Origin: Phil1 sp963643205
Lineage (GTDB): Bacteria > Bacillota > Clostridia > Christensenellales > CAG-138
Reading direction: 5' to 3'
NCBI GenBank assembly: GCA_963643205.1
Contig: CAVIJJ010000011.1
Location: 1-50,849 of the forward strand
DNA: 50,849 bases
Positions 41,638 to 50,463 of this stretch are shown piece by piece. How positions within the stretch are numbered: the first letter of the stretch is position 1; the number at the start of each line of letters is the position of its first letter. The notes beneath the pieces were generated by a model. It was not told the origin of the DNA, ran no database searches, and worked only from the letters and a program-made list of their open reading frames with translations. Position numbers and translations under genes: made by a program.

Positions 41638-42746
41638 AGATAAGGCTAAGCGAAGAGGACAGGGCGCTGCTTTGGCTGAACGTGGAACTGGGCTCAGGCA
41701 CAGCACGCGTGAGAAAAATGCTTGAGGCGTTTGACGGCAGCGCTACAGAAACTTTTAAGGCCGCGGCAAAAAACGATATTCCGGAATTTAAGTTTTTGAA
41801 TGATGAACGCCGTGAGCAAATGCACAACCATGCGACTCAAAGATATATCCGGCGTATAGAAGAACGGCTTGAAGAGCTTGAAATAAATGTTGCAACTCTA
41901 ACTACGGACTGCTATCCTCAACTGCTGAAAAATATATATGACCCACCGTATATATTATTTTATAAAGGAACGCTGTATGCTGAGCACAGACTTCCCATTG
42001 CGATTGTTGGCGCAAGGGAACCGTCTGACTACGGCAGAAGAATGGCCAGACGATTGGCTGAAGATTTAGCCAGATCGGGCGCGTGTATTATTTCAGGCCT
42101 TGCGTATGGCCTGGATAGGGTTGCTGCCGAGGGAGCGCTGGACGCACAAGGCAACGATTATCCAACCATAGCTGTTCTCGGCAATGGACCAAACATTGTA
42201 TATCCCAGCGTAAACAGGGATGTATATGAACTGATTGCCCAACGCGGTGCGATTGTTTCGGAATTTATGCCCGGAATAGCGCCCAAACCAAGTCATTTCC
42301 CAATGCGAAACAGAATAATAAGCGGCTTATCTCGGGGAGTAATAGTTGTAGAAGCACGTGAAAAAAGCGGAACATCTATAACCGTTGATTGCGCGCTGGA
42401 GCAGGGAAGAGATGTTTTTGCCGTTCCCGGCAGGGTAAATGATGAACTAAGCATGGGAACGAACAATCTGATACGGGATGGCCTGGCTAAAATTACGCTT
42501 AGTGCTGAAGATGTTCTTGAAGAATATGGAATTAAACCGAGAATTGAGGAACGCAAGGCGGTAGTTGCGGCGGAACTTCCTTTCGAGCAAGGTCTTGTGC
42601 ACAGATTGCTTATGGCCGGCGAGAGAACCTATGACGAATTGGCTGAACTCACGGGCTTTGAGGCGGGTAAATTAAATTCAACCTTGACAGAGATGGAATT
42701 TTCGGGAATAATTAAGCAATCTGCGGGAAGGCTGTATGGCCTGTAA
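41634..42746 (+). CDS. dprA: DNA processing protein DprA
   Basis: Protein of 370 aa that loads RecA onto single-stranded DNA during transformation. The Rossmann-like core shows AIVGAREPSDYGRRMAR, ISGLAYGLDRVAAEGAL, IAVLGNGPNIVYPSVNR, FPMRNRIISGLSRG and a C-terminal winged-helix domain (about 305-370). The usual SGxARGID segment is altered to SGLAYGLD. The ATG at 41634 overlaps the yifB stop; a TTG five codons earlier is less likely. dprA-topA order is conserved in Firmicutes. Confidence 0.94.
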   Translation: MKIRLSEEDRALLWLNVELGSGTARVRKMLEAFDGSATETFKAAAKNDIPEFKFLNDERREQMHNHATQRYIRRIEERLEELEINVATLTTDCYPQLLKNIYDPPYILFYKGTLYAEHRLPIAIVGAREPSDYGRRMARRLAEDLARSGACIISGLAYGLDRVAAEGALDAQGNDYPTIAVLGNGPNIVYPSVNRDVYELIAQRGAIVSEFMPGIAPKPSHFPMRNRIISGLSRGVIVVEAREKSGTSITVDCALEQGRDVFAVPGRVNDELSMGTNNLIRDGLAKITLSAEDVLEEYGIKPRIEERKAVVAAELPFEQGLVHRLLMAGERTYDELAELTGFEAGKLNSTLTEMEFSGIIKQSAGRLYGL

Positions 42747-42780
42747 GGCAAAAAGTAATTTATCCCAAGGGGGTATATAA

Positions 42781-44889
42781 ATGGCGGACAATTTGGTTAT
42801 AGTCGAGTCTCCGGCAAAGGCTAAAACAATAGGCAAATTTTTGGGCAGTAAATATAAAGTTATAGCTTCAAACGGACATGTAAGGGATTTGCCCAAAAGC
42901 CAGCTTGGCGTGGATGAGGCAAACGATTTTGAACCCAGGTACATAACTCTTCGCGGCCGCGGGGAGGTCCTTGATCGTATAAGACGAGAAGCGAAGGCAT
43001 CAAAACGCGTTCTCCTTGCAACCGACCCTGATATGGAAGGAGAAGCTATAAGCTGGCACTTGGCGCATATATTAAAGCTTGACCCGAAGTCTGACTGCCG
43101 TATAGTTTTTAATGAAATAACCGCCAATACGGTTAAAAATTCTGTTAAGCATCCGCGCGGCATAGATATGGATCTTGTTGACGCTCAGCAGGCCAGGCGA
43201 GTGCTTGATAGATTGGTTGGCTATAAAATAAGCCCGATACTTTGGGCAAAGGTAAGAAAGGGCCTGAGCGCCGGGCGTGTTCAGTCCGTTGCTACGCGCA
43301 TAATATGTGACAGAGAGCAGGAAATAAATGACTTTGTCCCTGAAGAATACTGGATCGTGAGCGCGAACCTTAAGGCAAAGGGGATAAAGAAGGCTATTGA
43401 CGCTAAGTTCTATGGCTACGGAGACAAAAAAGCGGATCTTAAGTGCGAAGCTGATGCGAAAAAAGTTGTTGACACTGTAAACGGGGCAAAGTTTATTGTT
43501 ACAGATGTGAAGAACGCCGTAAAAAATCGCCATGCTCCCGCTCCGTTTACCACAAGCAGCCTGCAGCAGGAGGCATCGAGAAAACTGGGCTTTACGGCTA
43601 AGCTAACCATGCTTGTAGCTCAGCAGCTTTATGAGGGCATAGAACTACAGGGCAGGGGAGTTACGGGCCTTATAACGTATATGAGGACGGACTCGGTGCG
43701 CGTATCAGAAGAAGCGCAGAAACTGGCTTTGAATATCATAGGGGAAAAATACGGAAAAAATTACCTGCCTGCGAAGCCTAATATATATAAGGGCCGCAAA
43801 GGTGCTCAGGATGCGCATGAAGCCGTACGCCCCTCTTACGTAGAGCTTACGCCTGCGGAGGTGAAGGATTCCCTTACAAATCAGCAGTATAAGCTTTATA
43901 AGCTTATATACGAGCGCTTTATGGCCAGCCAAATGGCGGACATGGTATATGAAACCAATACAGTGTCGTTTGACGCGAACGGTTGCACATTCCGTGCTAA
44001 CGGTCAGCGCACGGTGTTTGATGGATATACAATTGTTTATGTTGAAGGCAGAGACGACGTGCAGGAGAAGGACGTTACTTTGCCGGAAGTTCATTTGAAT
44101 GATGCGTTTAACGCAACAAAGGTGGAGAGTGAGCAGCGCTTTACTCAGCCGCCACCGCGGTATACAGAGGCGACTCTTGTAAAAACCCTTGAAGAAAAGG
44201 GCATAGGCAGGCCAAGTACCTATTCGCCGACCATATCCACCATAACCGAACGCGGATATGTAAGAAGGGAAAAGAAAACGCTTTACCCGACAGAACTCGG
44301 CTTTATTGTTACACAGTTAATGAAGGACAACTTCAAAAATATAGTTGACGTAAAGTTTACCGCGGATATGGAAAGCGAGCTTGACCATATTAAAGACGGA
44401 GAAATTCCGTGGAAAAATGTTATACGCGACTTCTATGGCCCGTTCATGCAAAGCGTCAATAAAGCTTCGGAAACCATTGAAAAGGTCAGCGTACCCGATG
44501 AGGTATCCGATGTTGTGTGCGATAAATGCGGCGCGATGATGGTATACAAAATGGGCAGGTTTGGAAGATTCCTGGCTTGTCCTAATTTTCCCGAATGCCG
44601 TAATACAAAGGCTATTGTGGAAAAAATCAGCGTTCCGTGCCCCAAGTGCGGAGCCGCGCTTATAAAGCGCAAGACAAAACGCGGCAAGGTATTTTATGGG
44701 TGCGAAAAGTATCCTGAGTGCGACTTTGTATCATGGGATATGCCAAGCGGCGAAAAATGCCCTAAGTGCGGCGGGATGATGGTTAATAAAGTAGGGCCGC
44801 GCGGTAAATATACCGCATGCTCCAATAAAGACTGCGGGTATATAGAAAGAAACTCCAGAAAGGGAATGGAAAACGATGGCGAAAAATAA
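42781..44889 (+). CDS. topA: DNA topoisomerase I
   Basis: Type IA topoisomerase of 702 aa that relaxes negative supercoils. It opens with the TOPRIM domain (LVIVESPAKAKTIGKFLG; TDPDMEGEAISWH with the metal-binding acids). The active-site Tyr is Tyr300 in LITYMRTDS. Three C-terminal zinc ribbons follow (about 585-700), each with two CxxC-type pairs (CDKCGAMM, CPKCGAAL, CPKCGGMM). AAGGGGG precedes the ATG. Its last codons overlap the trmFO start by 14 bases. Confidence 0.97.
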   Translation: MADNLVIVESPAKAKTIGKFLGSKYKVIASNGHVRDLPKSQLGVDEANDFEPRYITLRGRGEVLDRIRREAKASKRVLLATDPDMEGEAISWHLAHILKLDPKSDCRIVFNEITANTVKNSVKHPRGIDMDLVDAQQARRVLDRLVGYKISPILWAKVRKGLSAGRVQSVATRIICDREQEINDFVPEEYWIVSANLKAKGIKKAIDAKFYGYGDKKADLKCEADAKKVVDTVNGAKFIVTDVKNAVKNRHAPAPFTTSSLQQEASRKLGFTAKLTMLVAQQLYEGIELQGRGVTGLITYMRTDSVRVSEEAQKLALNIIGEKYGKNYLPAKPNIYKGRKGAQDAHEAVRPSYVELTPAEVKDSLTNQQYKLYKLIYERFMASQMADMVYETNTVSFDANGCTFRANGQRTVFDGYTIVYVEGRDDVQEKDVTLPEVHLNDAFNATKVESEQRFTQPPPRYTEATLVKTLEEKGIGRPSTYSPTISTITERGYVRREKKTLYPTELGFIVTQLMKDNFKNIVDVKFTADMESELDHIKDGEIPWKNVIRDFYGPFMQSVNKASETIEKVSVPDEVSDVVCDKCGAMMVYKMGRFGRFLACPNFPECRNTKAIVEKISVPCPKCGAALIKRKTKRGKVFYGCEKYPECDFVSWDMPSGEKCPKCGGMMVNKVGPRGKYTACSNKDCGYIERNSRKGMENDGEK

Positions 44890-46219
44890 GCCGGAAGCCG
44901 CCGTTATAGGCGCGGGACTTGCCGGATGTGAAGCCGCGTATCAGCTTGCTGAGCGCGGCGTTGCCGTATCTTTATACGAAATGAAGCCGGAGCGTTATTC
45001 ACCGGCGCATAAAATAAACGGATTTTGCGAGCTTGTATGCTCAAACTCTTTGCGCTCGGACAGGCTACAAAACGGCGCGGGACTTCTTAAGGAAGAAATG
45101 CGCAGACTGGGCTCCGTTGTCATGCAATGCGCGGAGCAGAGCCGAGTGCCCGCAGGCGGAGCGCTGGCAGTAGACAGGGATATATTTTCAAAGCTTGTTA
45201 CAAAGCGGCTGAGCGAGCATGAAAATATAACCGTAAAATACGGAGAGGTAACGGCATTGCCCGAAGCTCCGGCAATTGTTGCAACGGGTCCGCTTACGGA
45301 TGGAGCAATGCTCGAGGCTATCGAGGCTTTCTTTGGCGAAGGGTTGCATTTTTATGATGCTGTAGCGCCCGTGATAAGCGCTGATTCGCTTGACATGAGC
45401 AAAATATTTGAAGGCTCACGCTATGAACGCGGAAACGACTACCTTAATTGCCCTATGAACAAGGAAGAGTATTTTACGTTCGTAAATAATTTGATTGCGG
45501 CCGAAACTGCTCCTCTGCATGAATTTGAAAAGCCGCGTGTGTTCGAAGGATGCATGCCTGTGGAGGTAATGGCAAAGCGCGGGCCCATGACGTTGGCATA
45601 CGGTCCTTTGAAACCGGTGGGGATAGTTGACCCTAATACGGGGAAACGGCCATACGCTGTAGTTCAGCTGAGAAAAGAAAACAATGAGGCTACCCTTTAT
45701 AATATAGTGGGATTCCAAACTAATTTGAAGTTCGGAGAACAAAAGCGTGTGTTTGGATTGATTCCGGGGCTTGAAAACGCGGAGTTTGTCCGTTATGGTG
45801 TTATGCATAGAAACACATTCATAAATTCACCAGGCAAGCTGACACCAACTTTTGAATGCATTAACAAGAGGGGACTTTACTTTGCGGGACAGATGACAGG
45901 CGTTGAAGGCTATATTGAGAGTGCGGCCAGCGGAATGCTTGCGGGTATAGATCTTGCGCTTAAGCTTACAGGCAAGCAAAGCGTAGACTTCGGCTCAAAA
46001 ACAGCCATAGGTGCACTTGGCAGATATGTATCAGGCTATAACGGATCGGATTTTCAACCGATGAATATCAGCTTTGGCATTATAGAGGGGCTGAGCAACG
46101 CTCCGCGCAATAAGCAGGAACGTTACACTCTTATAGCCGAAAGGTCTCTTGAAATAATCGATTCGATTGCCGATGAAATAGGACTTAAAGGGCAAAATTC
46201 GGCAACCGAATGCGAATAA
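44876..46219 (+). CDS. trmFO: Folate-dependent tRNA U54 methyltransferase TrmFO
   Basis: Flavoprotein making ribothymidine 54 in tRNA with methylene-tetrahydrofolate. The 447 aa product has the N-terminal FAD motif VIGAGLAGCEAAYQLAERG, FCELVCSNSLRSD, the central PMNKEEYFTFVNNLI and EGCMPVEVMAKRGPMTLAYG, and the C-terminal FAGQMTGVEGYIESAASG. It begins inside the topA 3' end. This is the usual neighbour of topA in Firmicutes. Confidence 0.97.
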   Translation: MAKNKPEAAVIGAGLAGCEAAYQLAERGVAVSLYEMKPERYSPAHKINGFCELVCSNSLRSDRLQNGAGLLKEEMRRLGSVVMQCAEQSRVPAGGALAVDRDIFSKLVTKRLSEHENITVKYGEVTALPEAPAIVATGPLTDGAMLEAIEAFFGEGLHFYDAVAPVISADSLDMSKIFEGSRYERGNDYLNCPMNKEEYFTFVNNLIAAETAPLHEFEKPRVFEGCMPVEVMAKRGPMTLAYGPLKPVGIVDPNTGKRPYAVVQLRKENNEATLYNIVGFQTNLKFGEQKRVFGLIPGLENAEFVRYGVMHRNTFINSPGKLTPTFECINKRGLYFAGQMTGVEGYIESAASGMLAGIDLALKLTGKQSVDFGSKTAIGALGRYVSGYNGSDFQPMNISFGIIEGLSNAPRNKQERYTLIAERSLEIIDSIADEIGLKGQNSATECE

Positions 46220-46262
46220 AATGTAAAGCATTGTGAATTGCCCCCATTTTTGACAGCAAGTA

Positions 46263-46271
46263 TGGTATTAT
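46263..46271 (+). promoter_or_regulatory. Extended -10 promoter element of hslV
   Basis: TGGTATTAT (TATTAT at 46266-46271), 58 bases before hslV. A consensus-like TTGACA lies only 10 bp upstream of it, too close to be its -35 box. No CIRCE is present. Confidence 0.45.
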
Positions 46272-46328
46272 CACAGAAAGCTTTATTCATGATTGAATGG
46301 GCTGATGATTGAAAGGCGGTAAGACAAT

Positions 46329-46865
46329 ATGCAGCAAATGCTCGGAACTACCATAGTGGCCGTGAAGAAAGACGGTAAATGTGCCATGGCGGGAGACGGT
46401 CAGGTAACATTCGGAGAGAATACCATAATGAAGCATACGGCCAAGAAGGTTCGCAGAATATATCACGACAGCGTAATTACAGGATTTGCCGGAACTGTTG
46501 CAGATGCATTTTCACTGTTGGAACGCTTTGAAGCAAAGCTTGAAAAATATAGCGGCAGCCTTAGACGTGCCGCTGTGTCGCTTGCGCAGGAATGGCGAAC
46601 CGATAAAGCAATGCGCCAGCTTAATGCGATGCTTATTGTTGCAGACAAAGAAGAGCTACTTATCGTGAGCGGCACCGGAGAGGTTATAGATCCCGATGAC
46701 GGCATAGCGGCAATCGGATCCGGCGGTATGTTCGCGTTGAGTGCAGCAAAGGCTCTAAAGGAAAATACCGATTTAAGCGCGGCTGAAATTGCGACAAAGG
46801 CTATAAAGATAGCGAGCGATATTTGCATTTATACAAACAGCAATATCACGATGGAGGAAATATAA
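46329..46865 (+). CDS. hslV: ATP-dependent protease subunit HslV (ClpQ)
   Basis: Proteasome-like peptidase of 178 aa that forms hexameric rings. After a short leader MQQMLG comes GTTIVAVKKDG: the Thr after the Gly would be the N-terminal nucleophile once the leader is removed. Downstream family segments are MAGDGQVTFG, VITGFAGTVADAFSLLERFE and IGSGGMFALSAA. An AAAGGCGG binding site precedes the ATG. The stop overlaps the hslU start (TAATG), as expected for partners of one complex. Confidence 0.96.
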   Translation: MQQMLGTTIVAVKKDGKCAMAGDGQVTFGENTIMKHTAKKVRRIYHDSVITGFAGTVADAFSLLERFEAKLEKYSGSLRRAAVSLAQEWRTDKAMRQLNAMLIVADKEELLIVSGTGEVIDPDDGIAAIGSGGMFALSAAKALKENTDLSAAEIATKAIKIASDICIYTNSNITMEEI

Positions 46866-48259
46866 TGCTTACGCCAAGAGAAACCGTAGAAGCGTTGGAC
46901 AAATACATAGTAGGCCAGGACGAGGCAAAAAGAGCCGTTGCGATTGCGCTGAGAAACAGATATCGCCGCTCTCGTTTATCACCTGAACTGAGAGAGGAAA
47001 TAACCCCCAAAAATATTATTATGGTTGGCCCTACCGGTGTTGGCAAAACGGAAATAGCCAGGCGCCTGGCCAAGCTTGTTGACGCGCCGCTTGTTAAGGT
47101 TGAGGCAACCAAATTTACCGAAGTCGGCTATGTCGGCCGGGACGTGGATTCGATAATCAGGGACTTGGTCGAGGCTTCTATACGTCTTTGCAAACAAAAG
47201 CATTATAACGCCGTTGAAACCGTTGCAAAGGCGGCGGCGGAGCAAAGACTTGTGGATCTTCTGATGCCAACCGCTAAGAAAACGGCTAAGCCATTTAATC
47301 CAATACAGCTTTTGTTAGGATCCGGAAACGCAAACACATCTGAAGCTGATGAAGAAAAAGACATGAGCGAAGAGGAGAAAACCGAGCATCTTAACAAACG
47401 GCAGCAGATTGCTCAGCAGCTTTCAAGCGGCATGCTTGAAAACGAGATGGTAGAAGTTGAAGTTGAGCAGCAAAATACCGGAAGTGATGCCATGCTTGCT
47501 ATGGGTATAGACATTAACCTTAATGAGGTAATGGGAGGCCTTATACCTAAAAACAAAAAGAAACGCCGTGTAAAAGTAAGCGAAGCAAGGCGGATACTTA
47601 CTCAGGAAGAATCCGAAAAGCTTATAGATATGGATGAGGTTACACGCGAGGCCATAGACAAGGCTGAACAGGACGGAATAGTTTTTATAGATGAAATAGA
47701 TAAAATAGCCGGCGGTGAGCGAGGCAGTGGACCGGATGTGTCGCGTGAAGGGGTGCAGCGGGACATACTTCCGATAGTAGAGGGATGTACTGTAAACACT
47801 AAATACGGCCCCGTAAAGACTGACTTCATGTTGTTTATTGCCGCCGGAGCTTTTCATGTATCGAAAGTATCCGACCTTATACCGGAACTTCAGGGCAGAT
47901 TCCCCATAAAGGTGAACTTGAACCCGCTTACGATAGAGGATTATAAGAGAATACTCCATCAGCCGGAGCATGCGATAACCAAGCAGTACGCGGCACTTTT
48001 GGCCACTGATGACATTCAGCTTGAGTTTACCGACGATGCATTGGAAGCAATAGCTAAATACGCATATAATGCGAATGAAACAGGCGAAAATATAGGCGCA
48101 AGGCGGTTGCATACAATAGTTGAGAACCTGCTTGAAGACATATCCTTTAATGCTGGCGGCGATCATCCTATGGTGAAGGTTGTTATTGACGCAAATTATG
48201 TGAAGGAACATATGCCCCCCGAACTTAATGGTGAGGATTTGGGCAAGTTTATTCTATGA
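46865..48259 (+). CDS. hslU: ATP-dependent protease ATPase subunit HslU (ClpY)
   Basis: AAA+ unfoldase partner of HslV, 464 aa. It opens LTPRETVEALDKYIVGQDEAKRAVA shortened only by family variation, has Walker A GPTGVGKTEIA near 55-65, the pore region KFTEVGYVGRDVDS, an I domain of typical length (about 110-235), Walker B IVFIDEIDKIAGG and C-terminal NIGARRLHT-type sensor. GGAGG precedes the ATG, which lies one base into the hslV stop. Its own stop overlaps the next gene as ATGA. Confidence 0.97.
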   Translation: MLTPRETVEALDKYIVGQDEAKRAVAIALRNRYRRSRLSPELREEITPKNIIMVGPTGVGKTEIARRLAKLVDAPLVKVEATKFTEVGYVGRDVDSIIRDLVEASIRLCKQKHYNAVETVAKAAAEQRLVDLLMPTAKKTAKPFNPIQLLLGSGNANTSEADEEKDMSEEEKTEHLNKRQQIAQQLSSGMLENEMVEVEVEQQNTGSDAMLAMGIDINLNEVMGGLIPKNKKKRRVKVSEARRILTQEESEKLIDMDEVTREAIDKAEQDGIVFIDEIDKIAGGERGSGPDVSREGVQRDILPIVEGCTVNTKYGPVKTDFMLFIAAGAFHVSKVSDLIPELQGRFPIKVNLNPLTIEDYKRILHQPEHAITKQYAALLATDDIQLEFTDDALEAIAKYAYNANETGENIGARRLHTIVENLLEDISFNAGGDHPMVKVVIDANYVKEHMPPELNGEDLGKFIL

Positions 48260-49332
48260 TGAGGTATGTTGCTGCAATATTGGTACTTGTCGTGATGTTG
48301 TCGTTTGTCGGCTGCATGGCCTCATCGCAAACCGGCAATTTCGCGGCGGAAGTCGAACAGAGCGTTTCCGCACCTGATATCACGGCGAATATACAATACA
48401 CGGATGTGCCCACGCAGACTGTACCATCAATACAGCCGGAAAAAACAACCGAAACCACGTTAGTGCCGCTTACAACAAATGTATCGGAAACGCCTATAAT
48501 AGAGGTCACTACGGAACCTGCCGCCACACCGACAGAAACTCCGATTGCAACTTCGACTCCTACGGCAACTCAATCACCTACGCCGGCTCCGACCTATACA
48601 CCCAAACCTACGCCGGAGTATGAGGTTGCGGATATTGAAAAAAAGGCGGCATATCTCAATGCCGGATCGGCCAACTTCAGAAAAGGGCCGGGCTTGGATT
48701 ATAAAATAATCGAAGAACTGGAATATGGCACTGTATTTACCGTTGTAGGCAAATCGGGTGATTGGCTGAAAATTAAGTATGATGGCAATTATGGCTTCAT
48801 ATTGGCTGAATTCGTTGAGTATGGCTCACCGTCAACACCAACGCCAAAGCCATCGGCTACCCCTAAGCCCGCTAAAACATCAACGCCTACTGCAGAACCC
48901 ACCAAACAGCCGGAGAACAATTCAAACTCCGGAGTTAGCGGAAACAATTATTTCTCGTCAGGCGGGGGATACAGCGCGGATGAGCTTTTGCTTATAGCGC
49001 AGGTTGTACAGGAAGAAACAAAGGGTAATGATGTGGAGTCCCGCGCCGCTGTCGCGAATGTTATTTATAACCGCATCGTGAGCTCAAAATTCCCTAACAG
49101 TGTAGAGGGAGTTATATTTCAAAAAAGCCAGTTCACGGTTGCGAACGACGAGGACGAGCTAAGGTCAGTCGTGCCTACAAGCAGCACCATTGAGGCGGTG
49201 AAAAAGATATTTGTAAACGGGGAACGCTTTTTGCCGGATGGCGTGCTGTATTTTAGATCGTCTAGCAAAGGAACAGCGTGGAGCAAAAGAACGTATTACG
49301 CAACATACGGGGCGAATTCGTTCTTCTATTGA
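48256..49332 (+). CDS. Lipoprotein-like cell-wall hydrolase: SH3 domain plus SleB/CwlJ-type catalytic domain
   Basis: Product of 358 aa. The N-terminus is a hydrophobic signal ending SFVGC, which fits a lipobox with Cys20 as lipid site. A Thr/Pro-rich linker (about 30-120) leads to an SH3-like domain (about 128-192, with LNAGSANFRKGPGLDYK and KSGDWLKIKYDG), a second Pro/Thr linker, and a SleB/CwlJ-type hydrolase_2 domain (about 240-358) with LIAQVVQEETKG, AVANVIYNRI and VLYFRSSSKGTAWSKR. The family cleaves peptidoglycan; SleB and CwlJ act in spore germination, but a vegetative role is equally possible. Its start overlaps hslU. Confidence 0.9.
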   Translation: MMRYVAAILVLVVMLSFVGCMASSQTGNFAAEVEQSVSAPDITANIQYTDVPTQTVPSIQPEKTTETTLVPLTTNVSETPIIEVTTEPAATPTETPIATSTPTATQSPTPAPTYTPKPTPEYEVADIEKKAAYLNAGSANFRKGPGLDYKIIEELEYGTVFTVVGKSGDWLKIKYDGNYGFILAEFVEYGSPSTPTPKPSATPKPAKTSTPTAEPTKQPENNSNSGVSGNNYFSSGGGYSADELLLIAQVVQEETKGNDVESRAAVANVIYNRIVSSKFPNSVEGVIFQKSQFTVANDEDELRSVVPTSSTIEAVKKIFVNGERFLPDGVLYFRSSSKGTAWSKRTYYATYGANSFFY

Positions 49333-49356
49333 TGGCGTACGTTTGAAAGGAGAATA

Positions 49357-49818
49357 ATGTTTAATATAGTTTTGGTAGAACCTGAAATACCTGAGAATAC
49401 AGGAAATATATCCAGAACGTGCTCTGTTACCGGCGCGCGGCTGCACCTTGTGCGTCCGCTTGGCTTCAGCGTTGATGATAAGCATCTTAAAAGAGCGGGG
49501 CTGGACTATTGGAAATACCTTGATATAACTTATTACGATTCATTTGAAGAGGTAGAGGAGAAAAATCCGGACGCGCGATTTTATCTTCTGTCTACGCACG
49601 CGACCAAATCGTATGCGGATGTGCAATATCGGGATGGCGATTTTCTTGTCTTCGGGAAGGAAACAGCCGGTTTGGGCCCGGTACTTCTTGAAAGAAGAAA
49701 AGAGGATGCGGTGCGAATACCCATGCTGAACGACAGACGATCACTCAACCTTTCAAACTCTGTTGCGATAGTGCTGTATGAAGCTTTGAGACAGACCGGC
49801 TTTAACAACATGCAATGA
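49357..49818 (+). CDS. trmL: tRNA (cytidine/uridine-2'-O-)-methyltransferase TrmL
   Basis: SPOUT methyltransferase of 153 aa acting on the ribose of tRNA position 34. It begins FNIVLVEPEIPENTGNISRT, continues LHLVRPLGFSVDDKHLKRAGLDYW, and ends with the knot FGKETAGLGP and LNLSNSVAIVLYEALRQ. AAAGGAG precedes the ATG. It lies 24 bases after the hydrolase gene, probably in the same transcript. Confidence 0.95.
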   Translation: MFNIVLVEPEIPENTGNISRTCSVTGARLHLVRPLGFSVDDKHLKRAGLDYWKYLDITYYDSFEEVEEKNPDARFYLLSTHATKSYADVQYRDGDFLVFGKETAGLGPVLLERRKEDAVRIPMLNDRRSLNLSNSVAIVLYEALRQTGFNNMQ

Positions 49819-49878
49819 GCATTGGCGGCGACAGAGCGCACAAAAGGCAGAAAATCTAAAAAAACCGCGAAATACCGC

Positions 49879-49907
49879 TTGACACCATAGGTACAAATGA
49901 GTACAAT
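49879..49907 (+). promoter_or_regulatory. Promoter of rplM-rpsI
   Basis: Consensus TTGACA (49879-49884), 17 bp spacer, TACAAT (49902-49907). Confidence 0.85.
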
Positions 49908-49913
49908 AGACCA

Positions 49914-50012
49914 TGCGTGTTCGTTAGGATCGGTGTTTTGCGGCCACAGCCCCGGAAGCTTAACTGCAATCTCAATGCGACGCGAACATTAAAATCTCAT
50001 AGGAGGAACGCC
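49914..50012 (+). promoter_or_regulatory. Structured leader of rplM, candidate ribosomal-protein autoregulatory element
   Basis: About 100 nt between the predicted start site and rplM. TGTTCG (49918-49923) pairs with CGAACA (49983-49988), closing a domain with GC-rich inner segments (GCGGCC, CCCCGG). An exact AGGAGG ribosome binding site follows at 50001-50006. Structured L13 leaders are known in Firmicutes; I cannot confirm that this is one. Confidence 0.4.
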
Positions 50013-50444
50013 ATGAAAACCTATATGGCAAAGGGCGAAACCCTCGAACGTAAGTGGTACGTTGTAGACGCAGACGGAATGGTGCTCGGCCGTCTTGCTT
50101 CCCAGGTTGCCGCTATCCTTCGCGGAAAGCATAAGCCCATATATACTCCCCACGTTGATACCGGGGATCACGTAATTATAATTAACGCCGCTAAGGTCAC
50201 TTTGACCGGCCGCAAACTCGACGGCAAGAAGTATGTCCATCATACCGGTTATCCCGGAGGACTGAAGGAAGTCAGCTATCGCGAGCTTCTCGACAAGAAG
50301 CCGGAATTTGCTGTTTACGAAGCTATTCGCCGCATGATGCCCAAGGGCCCTCTCGGTCGTCAGATGCTCACCAAGGTTCGTATATATGCGGGCCCGGAGC
50401 ATAACAACGCCGCCCAGAAGCCCGAAGTTCTCGTGCTTAAATAA
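50013..50444 (+). CDS. rplM: 50S ribosomal protein L13
   Basis: Ribosomal protein of 143 aa. It starts MKTYMAKGETLERKWYVVDA, contains VLGRLASQVAAILRGKHKP and INAAKVTLTGRK, and ends with the family segment RRMMPKGPLGRQML and VRIYAGPEHNNAAQKPE. The ATG at 50013 follows an AGGAGG binding site; longer in-frame starts run through the leader. Biased codons match high expression. rpsI follows 19 bases later. Confidence 0.98.
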   Translation: MKTYMAKGETLERKWYVVDADGMVLGRLASQVAAILRGKHKPIYTPHVDTGDHVIIINAAKVTLTGRKLDGKKYVHHTGYPGGLKEVSYRELLDKKPEFAVYEAIRRMMPKGPLGRQMLTKVRIYAGPEHNNAAQKPEVLVLK

Positions 50445-50463
50445 GCGGGAAGGAGATTGAATT

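Noticed and set aside
46220..46328. CIRCE or other heat-shock operator ahead of hslVU
   Set aside because: No TTAGCACTC/GAGTGCTAA arms or other clear inverted repeat near the promoter.
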